Source of the DNA: Planctomycetaceae bacterium
GTDB lineage: Bacteria > Planctomycetota > Planctomycetia > Planctomycetales > Planctomycetaceae
Direction of reading: 5' to 3'
DNA: 15,963 bases
Assembly (NCBI GenBank): GCA_016795125.1
Contig: JAEUIG010000225.1
Location: 1 to 15,963 of the forward strand
Below the pieces are notes generated by a model, which saw nothing but the letters and a program-made list of their open reading frames with translations, had not been told where the DNA came from and made no database searches. Positions 1 through 7,703 of the stretch are shown here, one piece after another. Positions within the stretch are counted from its first letter, which is position 1, and each line of letters opens with the position of its first letter. A program made the position numbers and the translations under genes.

Positions 1-990
1 GATCGCCGCGTCCTTGCCGAACGTCACCTGGCCATGCGCGTACGCCGCTTGGGCGCCGTGAATCCACGGACCCATGATGAGATATACGTCGCTCTTGAGT
101 TGCCTGCTCAGCGCGCCGAAGTTGGCTGTCGTATTCCCGGCCCATGAGTCGTACCAGCCGCCGACGAGGTACACGGGGATGTCCGCGTACCGCTCCGGGT
201 GCCCCACGATGTTGTTCTGTTCCCAGAACTCATCGTCGCCGCCGTGCCGCATCGCTTCAACGAGCCAGTCTTCGTACTCCGGCGCGAGCTTGAGCGGAGT
301 CGTGCCCCGCCGAAGCGGCAGCAGTTCCAGGTACTTGAACCGTTGATCCATCATTTCCATGAGGACCGCCTGGGTGTCGGGGTCGCGCGCCTGCCGGCTG
401 CCCTGCGCGGCATGCATGATGATCCAGTTCCAGAACCGCATCTCGAACGCGCCGGCGTTGCGCATGCTCTGCCGGCCCATGTTCGATACGGCGTCCACAG
501 GGATAACCGTGACGAGATGCGGCGAGCCCGACATGGCCAGCGCATGCTGCGTGCCGCCGACGTAGGACGTTCCCATCATGCCGATGCGGCCGTTCGACCA
601 CGGTTGCGAGACGATCCACTCGGCGCAGTCGTAACCGTCGGCGCCGTCGTCGGTCAGGAAATGCCAGACCCCGTCGGACCGGTGCCGTCCACGCGTGTCC
701 TGGAGCACCACCACATATCCCTGCGACGCGAAGTATTTGCCTTCGTTACTCTCGCCGTTCCCCTTGCCATAGGGAGTACGGATGAGGATCACCGGCCGGC
801 GGTCGTCGATGGGGCGGCCGTCGCGTTTCGGTCGATAGACGTCGGTCGCCAGCGCGACGCCGTCGCGCATCGGCACCATGACATCGACCGACGCCTCGAC
901 TTCGAAAGGTGCGCGCTCGGCAGCGACGACGTGACCGGCGAATGTCAGCACAACGACCGTCAGTGCAAGAACTCGGGAGAGCGACGGCAT
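1..990 (-). CDS. Secreted CocE/NonD-family (peptidase S15-like) serine hydrolase, C-terminus cut by window edge
   Basis: The frame is open for 330 codons from the ATG at 990 to base 1, so the gene continues past the left edge. Residues 1-24 form a Sec-type signal peptide (hydrophobic stretch LALTVVVLTFAG, probable cleavage after VAA), implying export. An alpha/beta-hydrolase domain follows: RTPYGK at 71-76, whose Tyr matches the oxyanion-hole Tyr of cocaine esterase; the nucleophile elbow GTSYVGG with Ser142; Asp281 in GGWYDSWAGN; and His311 in GPWIHG. The spacing of this triad fits CocE and X-Pro dipeptidyl-peptidase (S15) proteins, which cleave esters or peptide bonds. The C-terminal jelly-roll domain expected in the family lies outside the window. 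A CGGAG Shine-Dalgarno sits six bases before the ATG and supports this start. The gene is divergent from the cytochrome gene. The substrate cannot be inferred. Confidence 0.93.
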   Translation of the reverse strand, partial: MPSLSRVLALTVVVLTFAGHVVAAERAPFEVEASVDVMVPMRDGVALATDVYRPKRDGRPIDDRRPVILIRTPYGKGNGESNEGKYFASQGYVVVLQDTRGRHRSDGVWHFLTDDGADGYDCAEWIVSQPWSNGRIGMMGTSYVGGTQHALAMSGSPHLVTVIPVDAVSNMGRQSMRNAGAFEMRFWNWIIMHAAQGSRQARDPDTQAVLMEMMDQRFKYLELLPLRRGTTPLKLAPEYEDWLVEAMRHGGDDEFWEQNNIVGHPERYADIPVYLVGGWYDSWAGNTTANFGALSRQLKSDVYLIMGPWIHGAQAAYAHGQVTFGKDAAI

Positions 991-1027
991 CGAACACTCC
1001 GGTGAAGGGGGGGCAGGCTTCGCGGGG

Positions 1028-1033
1028 ATTGTA
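1028..1033 (-). promoter_or_regulatory. Possible -10 element for the CocE-type hydrolase gene
   Basis: The minus strand reads TACAAT about 38 bases upstream of the hydrolase ATG, a one-mismatch match to the sigma-70 -10 consensus. No good -35 hexamer is seen 16-18 bases further upstream. It mirrors a TACAAT on the plus strand at 1117-1122, so the divergent spacer could hold two outward-facing promoters. Short AT-rich matches like this arise by chance, so it is only a candidate. Confidence 0.2.
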
Positions 1034-1116
1034 GTTGCCGGCCGCACCGGCGAGCAGTTCTGCGCCCACGTCCCGGAATCCGGGTTTCGGAATCGCCAGT
1101 CCTGTGGCATCGCGGT

Positions 1117-1122
1117 TACAAT
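1117..1122 (+). promoter_or_regulatory. Possible -10 element for the cytochrome/DUF1549/DUF1553 gene
   Basis: TACAAT lies 56 bases upstream of the chosen ATG at 1179. It is the only -10-like hexamer I noticed in this GC-rich spacer on the plus strand. The -35 position is poor. A small perfect hairpin (GGAGG-ATCG-CCTCC, 1133-1146) lies between it and the start codon and would be in the leader. If the hexamer is used, the upstream ATG at 1035 could not be the start codon. Confidence 0.2.
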
Positions 1123-1178
1123 CCAGAACGCTGGAGGATCGCCTCCGCCGACAGCCCGGATCGACTCTGACGAGCCTG

Positions 1179-4100
1179 ATGAACCGCAATCCCGGAATGC
1201 GATGGACTCAAAGTGTCGGCGGAATCGCCGTCGTGCTCCTGCTGGCCGTTGCGTGGAATTCGACCACGACGGCCGACGACGCTCCGCCCGCTGCCGACGC
1301 GATCTCGCTGGAGGACCGCGACTTCTTCGAGACTTCGGTCCGTCCGGTGCTCATCAACCGCTGCCAGGACTGCCACAGCAGCGACAATCGCGAAAGCCAG
1401 CTGAGCGTTGAGCACCTTGCCGATCTGCTGGCAGGAGGTTCGCGTGGTCCGGCGATTGTTCCGGGGGAACCGCCCAAGAGCCTGCTGATCCGCGCGCTCA
1501 GTCACGGCGATGTGGAACTGCAGATGCCGCCGAAGGAGAAGCTGCCGGCGGAGGAGATCGCAGCGATCACCGAATGGGTGCGCCGCGGCGCGCCGTGGCC
1601 GGGCGAAGTTCCCACGACGGCCGCCGGGACTGCGCGTGGCGGGGAAGCCGCCTTCACCAGCGAACAACTCAACTACTGGTCGTTTCAGCCCATTCATCGT
1701 GCGACTCCTCCGGCCGTCGAACGTCGCGACTGGGTTCGCAATCCCATCGATCAGTTCGTGCTCAGCGGTCTCGAACAACTGGGCATGGATCCGGCGCCGG
1801 CCGCCGATCGCCGCACACTGATTCGCCGCGTATACTTCGACCTGCTTGGAATTCCGCCGACTCCTGACGTCATCGAGGAATTCGTCAACGACGACGCGCC
1901 CGATGCGTACGCCCGGCTGATCGAGAGTTGCCTGGCGTCGCCGCACTACGGCGAACGCTGGGGGCGCTACTGGCTCGACATCGCCCGCTACTCCGATTCC
2001 AACGGTCTCGACGAGAACCTTGCGCACGCGCATGCCTATCGCTATCGCGATTATGTCGTCGCCGCCCTGAACTCCGACACACCGTATGACGTGTTCATTC
2101 ACGAGCAACTGGCCGGCGACCTGCTGAACGCCGATTCCGTCACCGCCACGACCGACTATGCGGTGGCGGCGCAGCGCGTGACGGCCACCGGGTTTCTTTC
2201 GCTCGGCGCGAAAATGCTCGCCGAGGACGACCCGGTCAAGATGCAGATGGACATCATCGACGAGCAGGTCGACACGCTGGCCCGGGCGTTCATGGGGCTG
2301 ACGTTCGGCTGCGCCCGCTGCCACGACCACAAGTTCGATCCGGTTTCGCAGGGCGATTACTACGCCATGGCCGGCATCTTCAAGAGCACCCGGACGATGG
2401 AGAACTTCTCGGTCGTCGCCCGCTGGCAGGAGCTGCCTCTCGGCAGTCCGGATGAAATCGAACGCCAGAATCGCCACAAGGAATTGATCGCCGCACAGAA
2501 CAAGGCGATTTCCGAGTTCATCGCGCAGCAGAACGCCGAGGTTCTGCGGAGTGCGAGCGGCGCACTCGACGGCTACCTGCTGGCCGCACAGCGTGCCGAA
2601 CTCCGGGCGAAAATGATTGCCGACGCGCAGCCGCAAGGCCCGTCGTTGTCCACATCGACCGAACTGCCGGCAGGCGTCCGGCTGCTCGAAGCGGAGCAGT
2701 TCCACCGCGGCAATGTCGGCGTGCACTCGACCGGTTACGGTGAAGGCATCGGCGTGCTCGTCAACCAGGGACCGACGCCGAACTTCGTCGAGTACGACAT
2801 CGAAGTTCCGCAGGCCAGCTTCTATCAGCTGGAAATTCGGCATGCCGCCGCCGAATCACGGCCGTCCCGGATCGCGCTCAACGCCGGCATCGCAATTCCC
2901 GAGGCGTTGACCGGCGTCACCGGGTCCTGGTACCCGGACACGCAGGAGTGGGTCATCGCCGGGTTCGTCGAACTGCGGGCAGGCACGAATACGCTAAGGA
3001 TCGAACGCGACGGACCATTCTCCCACATCGACAAGCTGCTGCTCGTGCCGCTCCCCGCGGATGCTGCCGCGTCTCTGGCTGCGGAGGCGTCGTCCGCCGG
3101 CGAAGTGCCGTTGCAATCGGTGTTCATCGACCAGTGGCGCAAGCTGTTGACGGGTTCGCTGCCCGCCGACTCGCCGCTCGTTCCCGCGCAGCGTGCGTTC
3201 CAGGGGCTGCCGCCGGAACAGTGGTTCGCGGATGTCGGTCCGGAACTGGCGGCGCTCTTCGGCGACCCGCAACCGGCGACCTTCGTGAAGCTTGCGCAGA
3301 AGTATCTGGCGATTCAACAGGAGGACGCGACGACTGAGGAAAATGCGTCGGCTGTCGCAGCAGTGCGACAGGCGATCAGCAATCCCCAGGGGCCGTTCGA
3401 ACTGCCGGCGACACCCGATGGTCTCTACCCGCCGGCACAGCAGGCGCAGCTCAAGCAGCAACGCGAGGCACTGGCCGAGCTGGAGAAGTCGCTGCCAGCG
3501 CTGCCGGAGACGATGGCCGTTTCCGATGCGACGCCTGAAGACCTGCCGATTCACTATCGCGGCAGTCATCTCAATCTCGGCCCCGTGGTGTCCCGGCAGG
3601 TTCCGGCCATCTTCCGCGCCCCCGGTGCGGCCGATCCGCTGGCCACGACGACGGGCAGCGGACGGATGGAACTGGCCCGCTGGCTGACGCGCCCCGATCA
3701 TCCGCTGACGAGCCGCGTGATGGTCAATCGCGTCTGGCTGTGGCATTTCGGCCGCGGGCTGGTGCGTTCGCCCGACAACTTCGGGCTACTCGGAGAGACC
3801 CCGACGCACGCCGAATTGCTGGACTGGCTGGCGACGGAGTTCCGGGAGTCCGGCTGGTCGCTCAAGGACCTGCACCGGCTGATCATGTCGTCGGCCACCT
3901 ACCAGATGAGCACCGCCTTCCGCGCCGACTACGATGAGTCCGATCCCGAGAACAAGCTGCTGTGGCGCATGAATCGCCGCCGCCTCGATGCGGAAGCCAT
4001 CCGCGATGCGATCCTGGCGGTCTCCGGTTCGCTGGATGACCAGATGCAGGGCACGCAACTCACCACGGCCAACCGCGCGTACGTGACCAGCACCGCGAGT

Positions 4101-4514
4101 GTGAATCCGGCCGTTTACGATTCCCACCGCCGCAGCCTGTATCTGCCGGTGGTCCGCAGCGCGCTCTACGAGATGTTCCAGGCGTTTGACTTCGCCGACC
4201 CGAGCGTACTGAACGGCCAGCGTGACAGCACGACGGTGGCTTCGCAGGCGCTGTTCATGATGAACAGCCAGATCGTGGCGGAAGAATCCTCGGTGCTTGC
4301 CGCTGATATCCTGAAGCACAGCGAACTCAGTCCCGAGCAACAGCTCGCACTGCTGTTCGAACGCATCCTCGGTCGCGTTCCGACGCCCGACGAATCCACA
4401 GCCTCCCTTGCGTATATCAACGATTATGCCCCTGCGGCCAACGATCCGGCCGTCGCCTGGCACAGCCTCGCCCGCCTGCTGATTTCCTCCAACGAGTTTC
4501 TGTACATCGAGTAG
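1179..4514 (+). CDS. Planctomycete cytochrome c (PSCyt1) / DUF1549 / CBM-like / DUF1553 exported protein
   Basis: A protein of 1,111 residues. A hydrophobic segment at about residues 14-26 (VGGIAVVLLLAVA) is a signal peptide or anchor. The frame is open back to an ATG at 1035, but residues translated from there are Pro/Ser/Arg-rich and would bury the signal, so the start at 1179 (or 1197) is preferred. No strong ribosome site is seen. Domains in order: a planctomycete cytochrome c domain (about 48-145) with heme motif CQDCH at 62-66 and a distal Met in the LQMPP segment; DUF1549 (about 185-392) ending in a second heme-type motif, CARCH at 378-382, within CARCHDHKFDP; a helical linker; a beta-rich carbohydrate-binding-like module (about 502-625, beginning LEAEQFHRG); and DUF1553 (about 828-1090). 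The family is greatly expanded in planctomycetes and usually paired with a DUF1501 gene, as here. Its function is not established; an exported redox or polymer-processing role is inference. Confidence 0.93.
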   Translation: MNRNPGMRWTQSVGGIAVVLLLAVAWNSTTTADDAPPAADAISLEDRDFFETSVRPVLINRCQDCHSSDNRESQLSVEHLADLLAGGSRGPAIVPGEPPKSLLIRALSHGDVELQMPPKEKLPAEEIAAITEWVRRGAPWPGEVPTTAAGTARGGEAAFTSEQLNYWSFQPIHRATPPAVERRDWVRNPIDQFVLSGLEQLGMDPAPAADRRTLIRRVYFDLLGIPPTPDVIEEFVNDDAPDAYARLIESCLASPHYGERWGRYWLDIARYSDSNGLDENLAHAHAYRYRDYVVAALNSDTPYDVFIHEQLAGDLLNADSVTATTDYAVAAQRVTATGFLSLGAKMLAEDDPVKMQMDIIDEQVDTLARAFMGLTFGCARCHDHKFDPVSQGDYYAMAGIFKSTRTMENFSVVARWQELPLGSPDEIERQNRHKELIAAQNKAISEFIAQQNAEVLRSASGALDGYLLAAQRAELRAKMIADAQPQGPSLSTSTELPAGVRLLEAEQFHRGNVGVHSTGYGEGIGVLVNQGPTPNFVEYDIEVPQASFYQLEIRHAAAESRPSRIALNAGIAIPEALTGVTGSWYPDTQEWVIAGFVELRAGTNTLRIERDGPFSHIDKLLLVPLPADAAASLAAEASSAGEVPLQSVFIDQWRKLLTGSLPADSPLVPAQRAFQGLPPEQWFADVGPELAALFGDPQPATFVKLAQKYLAIQQEDATTEENASAVAAVRQAISNPQGPFELPATPDGLYPPAQQAQLKQQREALAELEKSLPALPETMAVSDATPEDLPIHYRGSHLNLGPVVSRQVPAIFRAPGAADPLATTTGSGRMELARWLTRPDHPLTSRVMVNRVWLWHFGRGLVRSPDNFGLLGETPTHAELLDWLATEFRESGWSLKDLHRLIMSSATYQMSTAFRADYDESDPENKLLWRMNRRRLDAEAIRDAILAVSGSLDDQMQGTQLTTANRAYVTSTASVNPAVYDSHRRSLYLPVVRSALYEMFQAFDFADPSVLNGQRDSTTVASQALFMMNSQIVAEESSVLAADILKHSELSPEQQLALLFERILGRVPTPDESTASLAYINDYAPAANDPAVAWHSLARLLISSNEFLYIE

Positions 4515-4518
4515 ATTT

Positions 4519-4590
4519 TTCCCCCTTCTCCCCCGCAAGAAGTATCGAAGACAGACTGAACCCCCATCGGGGAGAGGGCCGGGGTGAGGG
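4519..4590. repeat. Dispersed GC-rich intergenic repeat (CCCTCACCCC type)
   Basis: Read on the minus strand the element starts CCCTCACCCCGGCCCTCTCC and ends in a related C/G-rich arm; the arms near 4524-4535 (CCTTCTCCCCCG) and 4568-4578 (CGGGGAGAGGG) form an imperfect inverted repeat. Its minus-strand translation gives PLTPALSPMG, a peptide type I recall as a recurrent spurious product of dispersed intergenic repeats in many high-GC bacteria. It fills most of the spacer between the cytochrome gene and the DUF1501 gene and begins about five bases after the upstream stop. Only one copy is present in this window, so repeat status rests on recall. Confidence 0.55.
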
Positions 4591-4604
4591 GTCGGGCACG
4601 ACCC
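4589..4604 (+). other. Small perfect hairpin in the leader of the DUF1501 gene
   Basis: GGGTCG and CGACCC form a perfect six-base-pair stem around a GGCA loop, ending 29 bases before the DUF1501 ATG. No T-tract follows, so it is not an intrinsic terminator. It may only affect mRNA stability between the two cotranscribed genes, or be part of the adjoining repeat. Confidence 0.35.
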
Positions 4605-4633
4605 TGACTTGAAGACGATCCACGGAACACAAC

Positions 4634-6046
4634 ATGTTCAACTTCCCTCCACGTCCGTCCCGCCGCGAGCTGCTTCGCACGACGGCCTGCGGATTTGGGT
4701 CGCTCGCGCTCGCCGATCTTCTGTCGCGCACCGTGGGGGCAACAGAGCCGCCGCCGGGTCCGCTGTCTCCCAAACCACCGCAGTTCGCCGCCAAAGCCAA
4801 GCAGGTCATCTTCCTGTTCATGCATGGCGGGCCATCGCAGATCGACACATTCGACTACAAGCCGCAGCTGGAGAAGGACCACGGCAAGCCGCTGCCGTTC
4901 GACAAGCCGCGCGTCTTTTCGGCGTCCACGGGCAACCTGCTCAAGTCCCCCTGGTCGTTCCAGCAGTACGGCGAGAGCGGCGCGTGGGTGAGCGAGATCT
5001 TTCCGCACGTCGCCACGCAGGTCGACAAGCTGTGCATTCTGAACGGCATGCACGGCTCGAACTCGCGGCACGGCGGGGCGCTGCTGGAACTGCATACCGG
5101 CAGCGACACGTTTGTGCGGCCCAGCATGGGATCGTGGATCAACTACGGTCTCGGGACCGAGAACCAGGACCTGCCGGGCTTCATCACCATCTGCCCGACT
5201 CTGACGCACGGCGGAGTGAACGCGTACAGTTCGGCCTTCCTGCCGGCTGTTTACCAGGGGACGCCGCTTGGCAACGCGAGCACGCCGTCGGACCAGGCGT
5301 CCATCCCGTTCATCAGCAGCGCCGACCAGACGCCGCGCGACCTGCAGCGGAAGGAACTCGATTTCCTGCGGCGGTTCAACACGGCGCACATGGATGAGAC
5401 GGGCCCCGATTCCAATCTCGAAGGCCGCATCAACGCGTTTGAACTGGCGTTCCGCATGCAGTCGGCGGCCCCCTCGCTGCAGGACATCTCCGACGAGACT
5501 GAAGCAACGCTGGCGATGTACGGCGTCGACCAGGAACCGACGCGTAATTTTGGCCGCCAGTGTCTCATGGCCCGCCGGTTCATTGAGCGCGGCGTGCGGT
5601 TCGTGCAGTGCACGCACAGCTACAAGTGGGATCAGCATTCCGGCCTCAAGGCCGATCACTCGAAGAACGCCCGCGAAGTCGACCTGCCGATCGCCGGACT
5701 TCTCACCGACCTCGCCGCGCGCGGCCTGCTGAACGAAACGCTCGTCCTCTGGGGAGGCGAGTTCGGCCGCACGCCGGTCGCCCAGGGTGACGACGGGCGC
5801 GACCACAATCCCCAGGGCTACACCATGTGGCTCGCCGGCGGCGGCGTGAAGCCCGGCATCCAGTACGGCGCGACCGACGACTACGGCTATTTCGCCGTCC
5901 AGGACAAGGTCCACGTCCACGACCTGCACGCCACCATGCTGCACCTCCTCGGCATCGATCACCTGAAACTGACGTACAAGTACGCCGGCCGCGACTTCCG
6001 CCTCACCGACGTCTACGGCGAAGTCGTCCACGACATCCTCGCCTGA
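4634..6046 (+). CDS. DUF1501 family protein, Tat-exported, alkaline-phosphatase-superfamily fold
   Basis: A protein of 470 residues, full length for the family. The N-terminus PSRRELLRTTACGFG is a twin-arginine signal (Arg10-Arg11) followed by a hydrophobic stretch, so it is probably exported folded. The family signature HGGPSQIDTFDYKP lies at 64-77. The C-terminal half carries GGEFGRTP (374-381), GRDHNP (388-393) and HDLHATMLHLLGID (429-442), followed by AGRDFRLTDVYG. These Asp/His/Glu clusters match the metal-site layout of sulfatase/phosphatase-like folds, to which DUF1501 is usually assigned; no enzymatic reaction is established. The gene lies 119 bases downstream of the cytochrome/DUF1553 gene on the same strand, the standard planctomycete pairing, which suggests cotranscription and a joint role. 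A GGA before ACACAAC-ATG is a weak ribosome site. I see no frameshift or missing segment. Confidence 0.95.
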   Translation: MFNFPPRPSRRELLRTTACGFGSLALADLLSRTVGATEPPPGPLSPKPPQFAAKAKQVIFLFMHGGPSQIDTFDYKPQLEKDHGKPLPFDKPRVFSASTGNLLKSPWSFQQYGESGAWVSEIFPHVATQVDKLCILNGMHGSNSRHGGALLELHTGSDTFVRPSMGSWINYGLGTENQDLPGFITICPTLTHGGVNAYSSAFLPAVYQGTPLGNASTPSDQASIPFISSADQTPRDLQRKELDFLRRFNTAHMDETGPDSNLEGRINAFELAFRMQSAAPSLQDISDETEATLAMYGVDQEPTRNFGRQCLMARRFIERGVRFVQCTHSYKWDQHSGLKADHSKNAREVDLPIAGLLTDLAARGLLNETLVLWGGEFGRTPVAQGDDGRDHNPQGYTMWLAGGGVKPGIQYGATDDYGYFAVQDKVHVHDLHATMLHLLGIDHLKLTYKYAGRDFRLTDVYGEVVHDILA

Positions 6047-6082
6047 GAAGTAGCGCTGCACCGAAATGGAACAAGGCCCTTA

Positions 6083-6155
6083 AACCACAAAGACACAAAG
6101 AACACCAAGGAATTCATCTAGAAGTCTTCTTTGTGCTCTTCGTGTCTTTGTGGTT
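6083..6155. repeat. Palindromic intergenic repeat with 23-bp arms (ACCACAAAGACACAAAG type)
   Basis: The left arm at 6083-6105 (AACCACAAAGACACAAAGAA plus CAC) pairs with the right arm at 6133-6155 at 21 of 23 positions, separated by a 27-base centre. On the plus strand the two mismatches are A-C; on the minus strand they become G-U wobbles, so a minus-strand RNA would form a fully paired stem. The element is visibly AT-richer than its surroundings. A plus-strand translation gives FVLFVSLWF, a peptide type I recall as recurring spuriously in environmental bacterial genomes including planctomycetes. It lies about 37 bases after the DUF1501 stop. There is no T-tract directly after the stem, so I call it a dispersed palindrome, though it could also stop or protect transcripts. 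Confidence 0.75.
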
Positions 6156-6206
6156 CAATTCTTTCGCTGCGAATTCAATTGCCTGCTTCAGTCGAAGGAC
6201 ACCTCT

Positions 6207-6253
6207 GATCGGCGTTCATCCGCTTGATCTGCGTCATCCGCGTTCCATTCTTC
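6207..6253. repeat. Degenerate 9-10-nt tandem repeat (GCGTCATCC type)
   Basis: Successive units GCGTTCATCC, GCTTGATCT, GCGTCATCC and GCGTTCCAT run from 6212 to 6248. The minus-strand translation is NADDADQADERR, an Asp/Ala-rich spurious peptide type I recall from dispersed repeats of environmental bacteria. It is a second, unrelated repeat in the same 217-base spacer and ends about 15 bases before the ATG of the next gene, so it is probably part of that gene's leader. Only this copy is in the window. Confidence 0.5.
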
Positions 6254-6263
6254 CCGATGAGAT

Positions 6264-7691
6264 ATGCCTGAAGTTCGACAACTGCTTGCGGGGGTGGCGC
6301 GGGCGATCATTACGCCGCCGATCGGCATCCGGCTGCTCGGGTATACGGTGCAGGAGGGCTGCTCACAGTCGGTTGAGCGCGAACTGACCGCCACGGTGCT
6401 CGTGCTGTCCGACGGTGTTACGAGTGCGGTTCTGGTCGGACTCGACCTGCTGTGGGTCCCGCTGCCGATCTCCGATCGCATCCGCACCGCCATCGGCCGC
6501 GCGATTGGAATTCCCGGAGAGAATGTGCTGCTCAACGGCAGCCACACCCATCTTGGCCCGATGTTTCCCGGCTGGCAGGACGAAGAATCGCCGCAGCGCG
6601 AACTGCAATCGCGGTATGCCGAACACCTCGAAGACCTGCTCGTCGGCGCTGCGACGGCCGCCTGGCGAACGAAGTGTCCGGCGCGACTGGCATCCGGGCG
6701 CGGGGCCGCCCCGCTGGGAGTCAACCGCCGCGAGAAGATGCCTGACGGGCAGGTCATTATCGGCGAGAATCCTGATGGCCCCATCGACCGGACCGTCGAC
6801 GTCATTCGCATCGACGACCTCGCCGGCCAGCCGATCGCCGTGGTCATGTCGGCCGCCTGTCACACGGTCGTCCTCGGGCCGAAGACGCTGTCCTACTCGC
6901 CGGACTTCATCGGACCGGCGCGCGATCTCATCGAACCGGCGATCGGCGCTCCATCGCTGTTCCTGCAGGGAGCGGCCGGGAACATCAACCCCGCGTGCGG
7001 CATCGGCAGCGGCGGTCCGGAGCAGTTCGACGACCTGCACCGCCTCGGAATGATGCTGGGCGGCGAAACGCTCAAGGTCTGGGCGCAGCTCCGCACGCAC
7101 AACCGCCGCGGCCCGCGGCGTATCGTCCGTTCGGTCGCTGCGATCTCGACCTGGGACTATGAACCGACGGAGGCTGAAACCATTCAGCATTTCTCTGTGA
7201 CGCGCCGACGATTAAGTCCCTCGCTGGCCCCGCTGCCGGACCTCGCCGCCGCCGAAGCCGACCTGGAACAGAAGCGAGTCGCGCTCGCTCAGGCGCTGGC
7301 CGGCGACTCGCTCGGAGCGAAGAACGTCGCGCGGCGCATGTACGCCTGGTCCGCACAACGACACCAGCTTGTGAATGCCGGGCACAAGGTCGTCGCCCGC
7401 GAAATCGAACTCTGGGCCATGCGAATCAACGGCCTCGGCATCGCGGCGGTCTCGGCGGAGCCGCTCGCCGAACTCGGTCTGGAGATCAAACGCCGCTCGC
7501 CGCTGCCGCATACGATGTACCTCGGCTACAGCAACGGCTGCATCGGCTACATTCCCCCGCCGGAAGCCTTTTCCGAAGGCGGCATGGAAGTTATCGAGTC
7601 CCACTACAACTATCTTCTGGCCAGCCAGCTCACCTCCGACTGGGCGCCCCTCGTCATCGACACCACGCTGGAGATGCTCTCCGGCTTGTAG
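6264..7691 (+). CDS. Neutral/alkaline ceramidase-like metalloamidase homologue, cytoplasmic, catalytic Ser position replaced
   Basis: A protein of 475 residues with no signal peptide (MPEVRQLLAGVARAIITPPI), unlike secreted neutral ceramidases. It matches the N-terminal catalytic domain of that family: GVARAIITPPIG at 10-21, the metal-binding NGSHTHLGP at 91-99, a second histidine in AACHTVV (His200), the FLQGAAGNINP segment at 233-243, a candidate metal Glu399 in SAEPLAELGLEI and Tyr-rich GYSNGCIGYIPPPEAF (421-436). True ceramidases have GDVSPN with the catalytic Ser; here the aligned residues are GNINP, with Asn242 in the Ser position. The zinc-type ligands seem kept. It may be an amidase or lactonase-like hydrolase of another substrate, or inactive on ceramide. 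It is shorter than classical ceramidases (about 640-760 residues) and appears to lack their C-terminal Ig-like domain. Twelve bases separate it from the dehydrogenase gene, so they probably share an mRNA. Confidence 0.87.
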   Translation: MPEVRQLLAGVARAIITPPIGIRLLGYTVQEGCSQSVERELTATVLVLSDGVTSAVLVGLDLLWVPLPISDRIRTAIGRAIGIPGENVLLNGSHTHLGPMFPGWQDEESPQRELQSRYAEHLEDLLVGAATAAWRTKCPARLASGRGAAPLGVNRREKMPDGQVIIGENPDGPIDRTVDVIRIDDLAGQPIAVVMSAACHTVVLGPKTLSYSPDFIGPARDLIEPAIGAPSLFLQGAAGNINPACGIGSGGPEQFDDLHRLGMMLGGETLKVWAQLRTHNRRGPRRIVRSVAAISTWDYEPTEAETIQHFSVTRRRLSPSLAPLPDLAAAEADLEQKRVALAQALAGDSLGAKNVARRMYAWSAQRHQLVNAGHKVVAREIELWAMRINGLGIAAVSAEPLAELGLEIKRRSPLPHTMYLGYSNGCIGYIPPPEAFSEGGMEVIESHYNYLLASQLTSDWAPLVIDTTLEMLSGL

Positions 7692-7703
7692 AAGAAAGAA
7701 AAG

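Noticed and set aside
199..1005. Plus-strand open frame at the left edge
   Set aside because: The minus strand is open over the whole of 1-990 and encodes a signal peptide and an intact Ser142-Asp281-His311 triad; the plus frame is its shadow.
1035..1178. N-terminal extension of the cytochrome protein from the ATG at 1035
   Set aside because: The added 48 residues are Pro/Ser/Arg-rich, lie over the likely promoter and would precede the signal peptide.
1116..2843. Long minus-strand open frame (575 codons) opposite the cytochrome/DUF1549 gene
   Set aside because: It is antisense to a gene with heme motifs and family domains, and its translation has no recognisable domain.
4424..6061. Long minus-strand open frame (545 codons) opposite the DUF1501 gene
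   Set aside because: It is antisense to a clear full-length DUF1501 gene; its translation is Arg/Val/Ala/Asp-rich without any family motif, as expected from the complementary frame of high-GC codons.
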